From Nocardioides sp. 503 (GTDB lineage Bacteria > Actinomycetota > Actinomycetes > Propionibacteriales > Nocardioidaceae), in contig NZ_SPUI01000002.1 of NCBI RefSeq assembly GCF_004522095.1, positions 372,001 through 436,000 on the forward strand: a stretch of DNA of 64,000 nucleotides, read 5' to 3'. The notes beneath the pieces are model-generated. The model did no database searches. It was not told the origin of the DNA and saw only the letters and a list, made by a program, of their open reading frames with translations. A program made the position numbers and the translations under genes. This document shows positions 49,178 through 61,172 of the stretch, one piece after another (the stretch's first letter is position 1; every line of letters starts with the position of its first letter).

Positions 49178-52100
49178 TTGTACCTGAAGAGCCTGACCCT
49201 CAAGGGGTTCAAGTCCTTCGCCTCCTCGACCACGCTCCAGCTCGAGCCGGGCATCACCTGCATCGTGGGCCCCAACGGCTCCGGCAAGTCCAACGTCGTC
49301 GACGCGCTCGCGTGGGTGATGGGCGAGGCCAGCGCCAAGTCGCTGCGCGGCGGCAAGATGGACGACGTCATCTTCGCCGGCACGTCCGGGCGCCCGCCCC
49401 TGGGCCGCGCCGAGGTGCTGCTGACGATCGACAACAGCGACGGCGCGCTGCCGATCGAGTACGCCGAGGTGACGATCAGCCGCACGATGTTCCGCAGCGG
49501 CGGGTCCGACTACGCCATCAACGGCACCTCGTGCCGCCTCCTCGACGTGCAGGAGCTGCTCTCCGACTCCGGCATCGGCCGCGAGATGCACGTCATCGTC
49601 GGCCAGGGCCAGCTCGACCAGATCCTGCACGCGACGCCGGAGGACCGGCGCGGCTTCATCGAGGAGGCCGCGGGCGTCCTCAAGCACCGCAAGCGCAAGG
49701 AGAAGGCGCTCCGCAAGCTCGACTCCACCGACGGCAACCTCAACCGGCTCAACGACCTGCTCAACGAGATCCGCCGCCAGCTCAAGCCCCTCGGCCGCCA
49801 GGCCGAGGTCGCCCGCCGTGCCGCCGGAGTCCAGGCCGACGCGCGCGACGCCCGCGCCCGGCTCATGGCCGACGACCTGGTCACGGCTCGCACCGCGCTC
49901 GAGCAGGAGATGGCCGACGAGACGATCCTCGTCGAGCGTCGCGAGCAGGTGGAGGCCCAGCTCGCCCAGGGCCGCGAGGCCGAGGCGGCGCTCGAGGCGG
50001 CCCTGCGCGAGGACCTGCCGGCGCTCCAGCGCGCGCAGGACGTCCAGTACGCCCTCAACGGGCTGCGCGAGCGCCTGCGCGGCACCCAGTCCCTGGCGGC
50101 CGAGCGAGTGCGCAACGCCGCCGGCGTCGCCGACGCCGAGCTCCAGCAGGGCCGCGACCCCGACGAGCTCGAGGCCGAGGCCCAGCGCGTCCGCGCCCAG
50201 GAGCAGCAGATTGGCGAGGAGGTCGAGGTCGCCCGCACCGGCCTCGAGCAGTCCGTGACCGCACGCCGTACGGCGGAGGACGCGGCGGCCGAGGAGGAGC
50301 GCCGCGTCGCGGGGCTGGTGCGTGCCGCCGCCGACCGCCGCGAGGGCCTGGCCCGTCTCCACGGGCAGGTCAACGCGCTGCGCTCGCGCGCCGCCGCAGC
50401 GGACGACGAGATCGGCCGGCTCAGCCTCGCCCGCGAGGAGGCGACCTCCCGCGCCGACCGCGCCCAGCGCGACTTCACCGCCCTGGAGACGAAGGTCGCC
50501 GGGCTCGACGCGGGGGAGGAGGGCCTCGACGCCGAGCACGAGGCCGCCACCGACGCCCTGGCCGACGTCGAGGAGCGCCTCGCCAAGACCCGCGAGGAGG
50601 CCCAGCAGGCCGACCGCGACCGCTCCACCCTCGCCGCCCGCAAGGACGCGCTCGAGATGGGCCTCAACCGCAAGGACGGCGCCGGCGCGCTGCTCGCGGC
50701 CACCGAGTCGGTGTCGGGCCTCATGGGCTCGGTCGCCGCCCTGCTCACCGTCCGGAGCGGCTACGAGACCGCGGTCGCCAGCGCCCTCGGCTCCGCCGCC
50801 GACGCCGTGGCGGTCACCGACGCCGGTGCCGCCGTGGCCGCCATCGGTCACCTCAAGGGCGACGACCTCGGCCGCGCCGGCATGCTGCTCGGCGGCCTGG
50901 CCGAGACCGACGAGCGGCCCTGGCCCGGGCTGCCCGGCCATGCGTCGTACGCCGTCGACGTGGTCGAGTGCCCCGACACCCTGCGCCCCGCCCTGACCCG
51001 CCTGCTGTTCAAGGTCGCCGTGGTCGAGGACCTCGACACCGCCCGGTCCCTGGTCGCGGACCTGCCCGACGTCACCGCGGTCACCCGCGAGGGCGACGTC
51101 CTCGGCGCCCACTTCGCGGCGGGCGGCTCGTCGAGCCAGCCCAGCCTGATCGAGATCCAGGCGGCCGTCGACGAGGCGGCCGCGATGCTGGCCGAGGCGA
51201 TCGCCTCCGCCGAGCGCCTCACCTTCGACCTGTCGCGCCTGGAGAGCGAGCGCCTGGAGGCGCAGAAGCGCGCCGACGTGGCCCTCGCCAAGCTCCACGA
51301 GTCCGACGCCACCCTCGCCGCCGTGGCCGAGGAGCTGGGCCAGTACGGCTCGCAGGCGCGCTCGGCCCGGGGCGAGGCCGACCGCCTGACCCAGGCCATC
51401 GAGAAGGCCGCGAGCGCCCGCGACCAGGACCTGGCCGGCCTCGCCGACCTCGAGTCCCGGCTGGCGACCGCCGAGGACGCTCCCGACGAGGAGCCCGACA
51501 CCTCCGAGCGAGAGCGGCTGCGCGAGGCCGCCAAGGCCGCACGCCAGGCCGAGACGGACGCCCGGCTCGCGCTGCGCACCCACGAGGAGCGCTCCCGCGC
51601 CCTGCACGGCCGCGCCGACAACCTGCTCCGCGCCGCCCGCGCCGAGCGCGAGTCCCGCGCCAAGGCGGCCGAGCGCCGCGAGCGGCTGCTCCGCGAGGGC
51701 CGTGCCGCCGAGGCGGTCGGCATCGCGACGTCCTACGTCCTGTCGCGCCTCGAGGTCTCCATCCACCAGGCGACGCTCGCCCGCCGGGAGGTCGAGGAGG
51801 CACGGAAGGGCCGCGAGCAGGAGCTCCTCGCCATGCGCGGCACGCTGCGCCAGCTCACCAAGGAGCACGACGAGCTGGTCAACTCCGTCCACCGCGACGA
51901 GATGGCCCGCACCCAGCAGCGCATGCGCATCGAGCAGATCGAGGAGCGGGCGCTCGAGGAGCTCGGGCTCGACGCCGACGGCCTCGCCGCCGACTACGGC
52001 CCCTCCCAGCTCGTCCCGGCGACGACGCCCGACGAGGACGGCGTCTTCGCCGACCCCGTCCCCTACGTCCGCGAGGAGCAGCAGAAGCGGCTGCGCACCG

Positions 52101-52726
52101 CCGAGCGGGAGCTGACCACGCTCGGCAAGGTCAACCCGCTGGCGCTCGAGGAGTTCTCCGCGATGGAGGAGCGCCACAAGTTCCTCACCGAGCAGCTCGA
52201 GGACCTCAAGCGCACCCGCAAGGACCTGCTCGACATCGTGCGCGAGGTCGACGCGCGCGTGGAGGCGGTGTTCACCGAGGCCTACGCCGACGTGAGCACG
52301 GCCTTCGACTCGACCTTCGCCCGGCTGTTCCCCGGTGGCGAGGGCCGGCTGGTCCTGACCGAGCCCGGCGACATGCTCAACACCGGTATCGAGGTCGAGG
52401 CCCGCCCGGCCGGCAAGAAGGTCAAGCGGCTCTCGCTGCTCTCCGGCGGCGAGCGCTCGCTGGTCGCGGTCGCCTTCCTGGTCGCGCTCTTCAAGGCGCG
52501 GCCCTCGCCGTTCTACATCCTCGACGAGGTCGAGGCGGCCCTCGACGACACCAACCTCGGGCGCCTGCTGGAGATCTACGAGGAGCTCCGGGAGAACTCC
52601 CAGCTGCTCGTCATCACCCACCAGAAGCGCACGATGGAGGTCGGCGACGCCCTCTACGGCGTGACCATGCGCGGCGACGGCGTCTCCGCGGTCATCAGCC
52701 AGCGGCTCAGGGAGCAGCCGGCGTGA
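49178..52726 (+). CDS. smc: Chromosome segregation ATPase SMC
   Basis: A 1182-residue structural maintenance of chromosomes protein. Walker A is GPNGSGKSN (about residues 32-40), followed by long coiled coil, a hinge (about 500-650, SVSGLMGSVAALLTVRSGYE ... GHLKGDDLGRAGMLLGG), the second coil, then the signature LLSGGERSLVAVAF and Walker B FYILDEVEAALDD. It loops and condenses chromosomal DNA with ScpAB. The start is TTG 49178 with GATGGAG 8 nt upstream, giving MYLKSLTLKGFKSFA. Full length. Confidence 0.97.
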   Translation: MYLKSLTLKGFKSFASSTTLQLEPGITCIVGPNGSGKSNVVDALAWVMGEASAKSLRGGKMDDVIFAGTSGRPPLGRAEVLLTIDNSDGALPIEYAEVTISRTMFRSGGSDYAINGTSCRLLDVQELLSDSGIGREMHVIVGQGQLDQILHATPEDRRGFIEEAAGVLKHRKRKEKALRKLDSTDGNLNRLNDLLNEIRRQLKPLGRQAEVARRAAGVQADARDARARLMADDLVTARTALEQEMADETILVERREQVEAQLAQGREAEAALEAALREDLPALQRAQDVQYALNGLRERLRGTQSLAAERVRNAAGVADAELQQGRDPDELEAEAQRVRAQEQQIGEEVEVARTGLEQSVTARRTAEDAAAEEERRVAGLVRAAADRREGLARLHGQVNALRSRAAAADDEIGRLSLAREEATSRADRAQRDFTALETKVAGLDAGEEGLDAEHEAATDALADVEERLAKTREEAQQADRDRSTLAARKDALEMGLNRKDGAGALLAATESVSGLMGSVAALLTVRSGYETAVASALGSAADAVAVTDAGAAVAAIGHLKGDDLGRAGMLLGGLAETDERPWPGLPGHASYAVDVVECPDTLRPALTRLLFKVAVVEDLDTARSLVADLPDVTAVTREGDVLGAHFAAGGSSSQPSLIEIQAAVDEAAAMLAEAIASAERLTFDLSRLESERLEAQKRADVALAKLHESDATLAAVAEELGQYGSQARSARGEADRLTQAIEKAASARDQDLAGLADLESRLATAEDAPDEEPDTSERERLREAAKAARQAETDARLALRTHEERSRALHGRADNLLRAARAERESRAKAAERRERLLREGRAAEAVGIATSYVLSRLEVSIHQATLARREVEEARKGREQELLAMRGTLRQLTKEHDELVNSVHRDEMARTQQRMRIEQIEERALEELGLDADGLAADYGPSQLVPATTPDEDGVFADPVPYVREEQQKRLRTAERELTTLGKVNPLALEEFSAMEERHKFLTEQLEDLKRTRKDLLDIVREVDARVEAVFTEAYADVSTAFDSTFARLFPGGEGRLVLTEPGDMLNTGIEVEARPAGKKVKRLSLLSGGERSLVAVAFLVALFKARPSPFYILDEVEAALDDTNLGRLLEIYEELRENSQLLVITHQKRTMEVGDALYGVTMRGDGVSAVISQRLREQPA

Positions 52727-53166
52727 GCGACCGCCCCACCCGCGCCGACTATGTGGCGTGGCGCACCGTCACCACGCGCTGGCGCGACGACGACGCCTAC
52801 GGCCACCTCAACAACGCGACCTACTACGAGCTGTTCGACACCGCGGTCAACGCCTTCCTCTACGAGGCCACCGGCCTCGACGTGCGCTCGCTGCCGCGGA
52901 TCGGGGTCGTCGCGGAGACCTCGTGCCGCTACTACCGCGAGCTGGGCTTCCCGCAGCCGATCGAGACCGGGCTGGTCGTCGACAGGGTCGGCACCTCCTC
53001 GGTCATCTACCGGATCGGGCTCTTCCAGGGCGAGAGCGACGAGGCCGCTGCCGAGGGTCGCTTCGTGCACGTCTACGTCGACAACACCGACCCGGCCCGA
53101 CCCGTCGCGCCGCTGCCCGACGAGATCCGCGCCGTCGTCGGAACCCTGGTGCGACCCGCCGACTGA
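52723..53166 (+). CDS. Acyl-CoA thioesterase, hotdog fold
   Basis: A 147-residue 4-hydroxybenzoyl-CoA-thioesterase-like protein. The hotdog signature is DDDAYGHLNNATYYELFDTA, with the catalytic Asp/His near its start, followed by ETSCRYYRELGFPQPIE and RFVHVYVD. GTG 52723 overlaps the smc stop (GTGA). The acyl-CoA substrate is unknown. Confidence 0.9.
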   Translation: MSDRPTRADYVAWRTVTTRWRDDDAYGHLNNATYYELFDTAVNAFLYEATGLDVRSLPRIGVVAETSCRYYRELGFPQPIETGLVVDRVGTSSVIYRIGLFQGESDEAAAEGRFVHVYVDNTDPARPVAPLPDEIRAVVGTLVRPAD

Positions 53167-53196
53167 CCAGGCCGTCTCGGCCGGGCGACCAGGGGT

Positions 53197-53448
53197 GTGT
53201 CACGGTGGTACCCGGGGTACCAACCGCCCCATCAGCCACATCCTCGGGAGATCTTCGTCGTGCTCACCATCGTCATCGTCATGGCCGCGATCCTGGTCCT
53301 GTGCGTCCTGGTCCTGACCTACGTCGCGTTCCCGCACCGCGGGGAGCAGGTGCCGGCCGCGCCCTGGCTCGGCGACGCCATGGCCAAGGCGGTCGACGCC
53401 GTGCCGACCCTCGACGAAGAGGCCGCCGACCCGGTCCGTCGCGGCTGA
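53197..53448 (+). CDS. Small single-pass membrane protein upstream of ftsY
   Basis: An 83-residue protein with a short polar head rich in Pro/His/Tyr, one strong hydrophobic helix (about residues 19-45, REIFVVLTIVIVMAAILVLC) and an acidic cytosolic or external tail (VPAAPWLGDAMAKAVDAVPT). It starts at GTG 53197 with AGGGG just before it. The clean membrane pattern and placement between two same-strand genes support it. Unknown function; possibly linked to the neighbouring SRP receptor gene. Confidence 0.6.
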   Translation: MSRWYPGYQPPHQPHPREIFVVLTIVIVMAAILVLCVLVLTYVAFPHRGEQVPAAPWLGDAMAKAVDAVPTLDEEAADPVRRG

Positions 53449-53492
53449 CCCCACCCCTCCCGGTCCGGGGGCCGGACTGATTGGATTGCGCC

Positions 53493-54641
53493 ATGGATGC
53501 CCTGGCTCTCGTGATCCTGCTCATCGCCGTCGCGGGACTCGCGCTCGTCGCGACCGTCACGGGGCTGGTGGTGACGCGGCGGCGGCGCCCGCAGCCGCTG
53601 CCCGACACGCACACCGACGTCCTCGGCGTCCCCACGGCCGAGGGCGAGGCGCCGGTCGAGCTCAGCTCGCCGCCGGCGACGATCGAGCCGGACGCCGCGC
53701 AGCCGCAGGCCCCGACCCTCGAGCGCCCCGAGGGCACCGCGTCGCGCCTGGTGCGCCTGCGCCAGCGGCTGGCCGGCTCGCAGGGCGGGCTGGGGCGCGG
53801 CCTGCTCGCGCTGCTGAGCCGTGACCGGCTCGACGAGGACACCTGGGAGTCGATCGAGGACACCCTGCTCACCGCCGACATCGGCGTGGCGCCCACCCAG
53901 CAGCTCGTCGACAACCTCCGCACCCGCATGCGCGTCGACGGCGGCGCCGACCCGCGCGCCGCGCTGCGGGAGGAGCTGCTCGCCCTCGTCGACCCCGACA
54001 TGGACCGCCGCCTCCAGGTGACCGGGGCCGACGGCCAGCCCGGCGTCGTCCTCGTCGTCGGTGTCAACGGCGCCGGCAAGACCACGACCGTCGGCAAGAT
54101 CGCCCGGATCCTGGTGGCTGAGGACCTGCGCGTCACGCTCGGCGCCGCCGACACCTTCCGCGCCGCGGCCGTCGAGCAGCTCGCCACCTGGGGCGAGCGG
54201 GTCGGCGTCGACGTCGTCCGGGGCCCCGAGGGCTCCGACCCGGCCAGCGTCGCGTTCGAGGCCGTCCGCCAGGGCGCCGAGGCCGGGGTCGACACCGTCA
54301 TCGTCGACACCGCCGGCCGCCTGCAGAACAAGCAGGGCCTCATGGACGAGCTCGGCAAGGTCAAGCGCGTCATCGAGAAGCAGGCGCCCGTGACCGAGGT
54401 GCTGCTCGTGCTCGACGCCACCACCGGGCAGAACGGCATGATCCAGGCGCGCGTCTTCAGCGAGGTCGTCGACGTCACGGGCATCGTGCTGACCAAGCTC
54501 GACGGCTCCGCCAAGGGCGGCATCGTCGTGGCCGTGCAGCGCGAGCTCGGCGTGCCGGTCAAGCTCGTGGGCCTCGGCGAGGGTCCCGACGACCTGGCGC
54601 CGTTCGACGCCGGCGCCTTCGTCGACGCCCTCCTCGGCTGA
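53493..54641 (+). CDS. ftsY: Signal recognition particle receptor FtsY
   Basis: A 382-residue SRP receptor GTPase that delivers ribosome-nascent-chain complexes to the membrane. An N-terminal hydrophobic helix (about 3-25) and an acidic/proline linker precede the NG domain: G1 GVNGAGKTTTVGKIA, DTFRAAAVEQL, G3 DTAGRLQNK, G4 TKLDG and the C-terminal GLGEGPDDLAPFD. The direct membrane helix is the actinobacterial form. ATG 53493 is the natural start. Its partner Ffh is 4.6 kb downstream. Confidence 0.96.
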   Translation: MDALALVILLIAVAGLALVATVTGLVVTRRRRPQPLPDTHTDVLGVPTAEGEAPVELSSPPATIEPDAAQPQAPTLERPEGTASRLVRLRQRLAGSQGGLGRGLLALLSRDRLDEDTWESIEDTLLTADIGVAPTQQLVDNLRTRMRVDGGADPRAALREELLALVDPDMDRRLQVTGADGQPGVVLVVGVNGAGKTTTVGKIARILVAEDLRVTLGAADTFRAAAVEQLATWGERVGVDVVRGPEGSDPASVAFEAVRQGAEAGVDTVIVDTAGRLQNKQGLMDELGKVKRVIEKQAPVTEVLLVLDATTGQNGMIQARVFSEVVDVTGIVLTKLDGSAKGGIVVAVQRELGVPVKLVGLGEGPDDLAPFDAGAFVDALLG

Positions 54642-54658
54642 GCCGGGCGCCCCGAGCC

Positions 54659-54674
54659 GTAACAGGGAAGTAAC
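54659..54674 (+). promoter_or_regulatory. Candidate GlnR-type box upstream of amt
   Basis: GTAAC-AGGGAA-GTAAC resembles the GlnR half-site pattern (GTnAC-n6-GAAAC) and is followed by a GGGAAC at about 54682. It is 155-170 bp before the amt start, where an activator of nitrogen genes would bind. The match is partial. Confidence 0.4.
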
Positions 54675-54828
54675 ACAACCCGGGAACTCGTTGCCTGCCC
54701 GCAACATCCGACGGTGAACCGCGAAACCTGCACGCCCGAGGGTTCTGACCAATGAGGTGGGGACCTCGCGGCGACAACGCGGTCGCTGCTGGGGCACGTC
54801 TCCCGGTTGTGAGTTTCCTGGAGGTTCT

Positions 54829-56920
<2,092 letters not shown>

Positions 56921-56924
56921 CCAG

Positions 56925-59165
56925 ATGACCGCCACCGAACGGGCCGAGCGGACCGCGGCGGCCGACGCCCTGTGCGTCTCCGCCTACGAGGGATCCGGCG
57001 GCCCCGAGGCCGGCGCCGCCCTGGTGGCGGTGGGCGGCTACGGCCGCGGCGAGCTCGCGCCGTACTCCGACCTGGACGTGGTGCTCGTCTCCGACGAGGG
57101 CGTCGACGTCGGGGCGCTGGCGGAGAAGCTCTGGTACCCGCTGTGGGACAGCGGCAGCAAGCTCGACCACTCCGTGCGCACGATGCCCGAGATGCTGTCG
57201 GCGGCCTCCGCCGACCTGCGCGTCGCCTCGGGGCTCCTCGACCTGCGCCACCTCGCCGGCGACCCCCACCTCACGCTGCGGCTGCGCACGACGATGCTGG
57301 CCGAGTGGCGTCGCGGCGCCCGGGAGCGGCTTCCGGCACTGCACGCGCTGGTCCGCGCGCGGCACGAGCTCGTGGGGGAGCTGGCCCACCTCTCGGTGCC
57401 GGACGTGAAGGAGGCCGAGGGCGGGCTGCGCGACGCCACGGTCCTGCGGGGTCTCGTCGCGACGTGGCTGGTGGACGTCCCCCACGTCGACCTCGAGCGC
57501 AGCCGGCTGGCCCTGCTCGACGTGCGCGACCTGGTGCACGCCAACGCCGGACGCGCCACGGACCGGATCACGCCCGAGGCCTGGGGCGACCTCGCCGCGG
57601 CGCTGGGTCTCGCGGACGACCTCGCCGCGCAGGTGCAGGTGCGCGACCTGGGTCGCCGGATCACCCACCTCTCGCGGCTGGCGTGGCGGCGGGTCGACGC
57701 GGTGCTGGCCCGGCCGGTCTCGGTGAAGGGCGCGCGGCGGCCCTCGCTCGAGCCCGTCGCGCCGGGCGTCGCGCTGTCGTCCGGTGAGATCGTCCTCGAC
57801 CGCAAGGCTCGACCGGCCGAGGACCCGGTGCTGCTCCTGCGGGCCGCGACGGCGGCCGCCGAGCGCGACGTCGTGCTCGCCCCCGCCACCGCCGCGAGGC
57901 TGGTGCGGGAGTGCCCCCCGCTGCCCGACCCGTGGCCGGCCGAGGCACGTCAGCTGCTGGTGCGGCTGCTCGCCTCCGGCCGCAGCCTGCTCGGCGTGTG
58001 GGAGACCCTGGAGGAGACCGAGGCGCTCACCGGCTTCCTGCCCGAGTGGGAGCGGGTGCGCTCGCTGCCCCACGCGTCGGTCATCCACCGCTTCACCGTC
58101 GACCGGCACGTCGTCGAGACCTGCATCGAGGCCTCGGCGCTGATCCGCGGGGTCGCCCGCCCCGACGTGCTGATGGTGGCCGCGCTCCTGCACGACATCG
58201 GCAAGGGCGGGCTCACCGAGCACAGCGTCGCGGGGGAGCCGATCGCCCGCACCATCGCCGCCCGGATGGGCTTCGCCCCCGACTGCGTCGACCTCATCGC
58301 GCTGCTGGTGCGCTGGCACCTGCTGCTGGCCCAGACCGCCACCACCCGCGACCCCGACGACCCGGCGACCGTCGAGCTCGTGACCTCCCGTCTGCGCACC
58401 GTCGAGGCGGTCGCGCTGCTGGGCGCCCTCACCGAGGCCGACGCCAAGGCGACCTCGCCCAAGGCCTGGTCGTCGTGGCGCTCCGGGCTGGTGCTCGACC
58501 TCGCGCGCCGGGCCCACGCCGCGCTCGACACCGGCGCCGCGCTGCCGCCGATCAGCAGCGACGACGTGCCGGTGCCGGCCGACCTGCGCGGGGACGCGGT
58601 GTTCATCTCGGTCGAGCCGGTGCCCGACGGCTCCCGCGTGACGGTCATCGCCGTCGACCGGGTCGGGCTGCTCGCCGACTTCGCCGCGATGTTCGCGCTG
58701 CAGCGCACGCCCGTGCGCGCCGCCCGGGTCTGGTCGCAGGGCGAGTACGGCGTGTCGGTCTGGGAGGTCGCCGGCGAAGACCTCGAGCCCGCCATCCTGC
58801 GGCAGAAGTTCGACGCCATCGTGGACGGACGCGTCGACCCGTCCGCGCGGCTGCGGCCCGGCGGCAGCGGCTCGCTCGCCCCCACCGTGGTGGTGCGGCC
58901 CGAGGCCAGCGACCACGCGACCGTGCTGGAGGTGCGCACCGCGGACCGTCCGGGCGTGGTCTACCTGGTGTGCGCCACGCTCGCGCGCCTCGACGTGGAG
59001 GTGCGCTCCGCGCACGTCGACACGCTCGGGCCGCAGGCGGTGGACGTGTTCTACGTGGTGGAGCCGTCGGCCGGTGCGCTCTCCGAGACCCGCGCAGCGG
59101 ACGCGGCTCACGCCGTACGCGCGGCGCTCACGGGGCCGGACGGCTCGGGCACCCCCGCGGGATAG
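56925..59165 (+). CDS. glnD: PII uridylyl/adenylyltransferase GlnD
   Basis: A 746-residue bifunctional sensor that modifies PII on Tyr51 when nitrogen is low and reverses it when glutamine rises. The nucleotidyltransferase motif is GGYGRGELAPYSDLDVVLV (near residue 40), the HD domain has LLHDIGKGG (about 418-426), and two C-terminal ACT domains (about 555-625 and 665-735) sense glutamine. ATG 56925 is preferred to an overlapping upstream start. In actinobacteria the activity is adenylylation. Confidence 0.94.
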   Translation: MTATERAERTAAADALCVSAYEGSGGPEAGAALVAVGGYGRGELAPYSDLDVVLVSDEGVDVGALAEKLWYPLWDSGSKLDHSVRTMPEMLSAASADLRVASGLLDLRHLAGDPHLTLRLRTTMLAEWRRGARERLPALHALVRARHELVGELAHLSVPDVKEAEGGLRDATVLRGLVATWLVDVPHVDLERSRLALLDVRDLVHANAGRATDRITPEAWGDLAAALGLADDLAAQVQVRDLGRRITHLSRLAWRRVDAVLARPVSVKGARRPSLEPVAPGVALSSGEIVLDRKARPAEDPVLLLRAATAAAERDVVLAPATAARLVRECPPLPDPWPAEARQLLVRLLASGRSLLGVWETLEETEALTGFLPEWERVRSLPHASVIHRFTVDRHVVETCIEASALIRGVARPDVLMVAALLHDIGKGGLTEHSVAGEPIARTIAARMGFAPDCVDLIALLVRWHLLLAQTATTRDPDDPATVELVTSRLRTVEAVALLGALTEADAKATSPKAWSSWRSGLVLDLARRAHAALDTGAALPPISSDDVPVPADLRGDAVFISVEPVPDGSRVTVIAVDRVGLLADFAAMFALQRTPVRAARVWSQGEYGVSVWEVAGEDLEPAILRQKFDAIVDGRVDPSARLRPGGSGSLAPTVVVRPEASDHATVLEVRTADRPGVVYLVCATLARLDVEVRSAHVDTLGPQAVDVFYVVEPSAGALSETRAADAAHAVRAALTGPDGSGTPAG

Positions 59166-59168
59166 GCT
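59163..59168 (+). promoter_or_regulatory. Possible -10 box (TAGGCT) for ffh
   Basis: TAGGCT overlaps the glnD stop and lies 49 nt before the GTG at 59218, so ffh may have its own promoter. Confidence 0.35.
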
Positions 59169-59217
59169 GGACCACGCTAGAAGCCCCTCACCTCGCCTGC
59201 CCAAGGACGCCACACCT

Positions 59218-60798
59218 GTGTTTGCCACCCTCTCCGACCGGCTTGCCGACACCTTCAAGAACCTTCGCGGCAAGGGCCGGCTCTCCGAAGCCGACATCGA
59301 CGCCACGGCGCGCGAGATCCGCATCGCGCTGCTCGAGGCCGACGTCGCCCTGCCGGTGGTCAAGGAGTTCGTGGGTGCCGTCAAGGAGCGGGCGCGCGGC
59401 GAGGAGGTCAGCGGTGCGCTGAACCCCGCCCAGCAGATCATCAAGATCGTCAACGAGGAGCTCGTCACGATCCTCGGCGGCGAGACCCGCCGGCTGCGCT
59501 ACGCCAAGACCGGGCCGACAGTCATCATGCTCGCGGGCCTGCAGGGCGCCGGCAAGACCACGCTGGCGGCCAAGCTGGCGCTGTGGCTCAAGGAGCAGGG
59601 CAAGTCCCCGGTCCTGGTCGCGTGCGACCTCCAGCGCCCCAACGCCGTCAAGCAGCTCCAGGTCAACGGCGAGCGCGCCGGCGTGCCCGTCTTCGCGCCG
59701 GAGGCCGGCAACGGCGTCGGGGACCCGGTCGCCGTCGCGCGCGAGTCGATCGAGGAGGCCAAGCGCAAGCTCTACGACGTCGTCATCGTCGACACCGCGG
59801 GGCGCCTCGGCGTCGACGCCGAGCTGATGCAGCAGGCCTCCGACATCCGCGACGCCGTGCGCCCCGACGAGGTGCTCTTCGTCGTCGACGCGATGATCGG
59901 CCAGGACGCCGTCGTCACGGCCCAGGCGTTCCTCGACGGCGTCGGCTACGACGGGGTGGTCCTCACCAAGCTCGACGGCGACGCCCGCGGTGGTGCCGCC
60001 CTGTCGATCGCCTCGCTCACGGGCCGGCCGGTCATGTTCGCCTCCAACGGCGAGAAGCTGACCGACTTCGACCTCTTCCACCCCGACCGCATGGCCTCGC
60101 GAATCCTCGACATGGGCGACATGCTCACCCTGATCGAGCAGGCCGAGAAGAGCTTCGACTCCGAGCAGGCCATGAAGGCCGCGGCCAAGCTCAGCGGCCA
60201 GGGCGGGGAGTTCACCCTCGACGACTTCCTCGAGCAGATGCAGCAGGTCCGCAAGCTCGGCTCGATGTCGAAGATCATGGGGATGCTGCCCGGGATGGGC
60301 CAGTTCCGCGAGCAGCTCGAGAACTTCGACGAGCGCGAGATCGACCGGATCCAGGCGATCATCCAGTCGATGACCCCGGCCGAGCGGGCCAACCCCAAGA
60401 TGATCGACGGCTCGCGCCGCGCGCGCATCGCCAAGGGCTCGGGCCGCATGGTCTCCGACGTCAACCAGCTCGTCGACCGGTTCTTCGAGGCGCGCAAGGT
60501 CATGATGCAGATGGCCCGCGGCGGCGGGATGCCCGGGATGCCCGGCATGCCCGGGATGCCGGGTCTGCCGGGAGCCGGCGGCAAGCGGGGCAAGCAGAAG
60601 GCCCAGACCAAGAAGGGCAAGGGCGCCAAGCGCTCCGGCAACCCGGCGAAGGCGGCCCAGGAGGCCGCCGCCGCCAAGGAGCGGGCAGCCGCCGCGGCCG
60701 CCAACCCGTTCGGCGACCCCGATGCCGAGCCCGTCGACTACGAGAAGGCCGCCGCCAACCTCAACCTGCCGCAGGACTTCTCCAAGTTCCTGAAGTGA
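59218..60798 (+). CDS. ffh: Signal recognition particle protein Ffh
   Basis: A 526-residue SRP54 GTPase. The NG domain has LQGAGKTTLAAKLA, DLQRPNAVKQL, DTAGRLGVD and TKLDGDARGGAAL. The M domain (about 310-440) has MGMLPGMGQF and the RNA-binding SRRARIAKGSGR, followed by a methionine/glycine run and an Ala/Lys tail. It binds signal peptides and 4.5S RNA and pairs with FtsY. GTG 59218 fits the conserved FATLSDRLADTFKNLRGKG start. Confidence 0.97.
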   Translation: MFATLSDRLADTFKNLRGKGRLSEADIDATAREIRIALLEADVALPVVKEFVGAVKERARGEEVSGALNPAQQIIKIVNEELVTILGGETRRLRYAKTGPTVIMLAGLQGAGKTTLAAKLALWLKEQGKSPVLVACDLQRPNAVKQLQVNGERAGVPVFAPEAGNGVGDPVAVARESIEEAKRKLYDVVIVDTAGRLGVDAELMQQASDIRDAVRPDEVLFVVDAMIGQDAVVTAQAFLDGVGYDGVVLTKLDGDARGGAALSIASLTGRPVMFASNGEKLTDFDLFHPDRMASRILDMGDMLTLIEQAEKSFDSEQAMKAAAKLSGQGGEFTLDDFLEQMQQVRKLGSMSKIMGMLPGMGQFREQLENFDEREIDRIQAIIQSMTPAERANPKMIDGSRRARIAKGSGRMVSDVNQLVDRFFEARKVMMQMARGGGMPGMPGMPGMPGLPGAGGKRGKQKAQTKKGKGAKRSGNPAKAAQEAAAAKERAAAAAANPFGDPDAEPVDYEKAAANLNLPQDFSKFLK

Positions 60799-61163
60799 CC
60801 ACCACGCTCGTCGTCGACGGCGCCAACGTCGTCGGCGCCCGCCCCGACGGCTGGTGGAAGGACCGCGCAGGCGCGGCCGAGCGGCTGCACGCGCAGCTGA
60901 TGGTGGCCGACGTCCCCCAGGACAAGGTCGTCCTGGTGCTCGAGGGTGCCGCCAAGGGCGGCGTCCGCGCCGGTCGCGACGCTCACGTGACGACCGTGCA
61001 CGCGAGGGGCAGTGGCGACGACACGATCGTCGCCGAGGCCAAGAAGGCCGCGGAGCGCGGCGACCGGGTCACCGTCGTCACCGCCGACCGGATCCTCATG
61101 GGACGCGTCGAGCACCACGGCGCGATGATCCTCAGCCCCACCTGGCTGCTCGACCACCTCTGA
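60795..61163 (+). CDS. NYN/PIN-like domain protein
   Basis: A 122-residue protein with a PIN/NYN-type nuclease fold: TTLVVDGANVVGARPDGWW (first acidic residue and Asn), GSGDDTIVAEAKKA (central acidic pair) and VTADRILMGRVE. Such small NYN proteins are predicted RNases, but this group is usually annotated only as NTP pyrophosphohydrolase or NYN. GTG 60795 overlaps the ffh stop, and coupling to SRP is commonly seen in relatives as I recall. Confidence 0.78.
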   Translation: MTTTLVVDGANVVGARPDGWWKDRAGAAERLHAQLMVADVPQDKVVLVLEGAAKGGVRAGRDAHVTTVHARGSGDDTIVAEAKKAAERGDRVTVVTADRILMGRVEHHGAMILSPTWLLDHL

Positions 61164-61172
61164 CGGGCCGGC

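Noticed and set aside
48974..52621. 1215-codon frame antisense to smc
   Set aside because: Gly/Leu/Val/Glu-rich shadow of the smc coding strand; smc has complete Walker and signature motifs.
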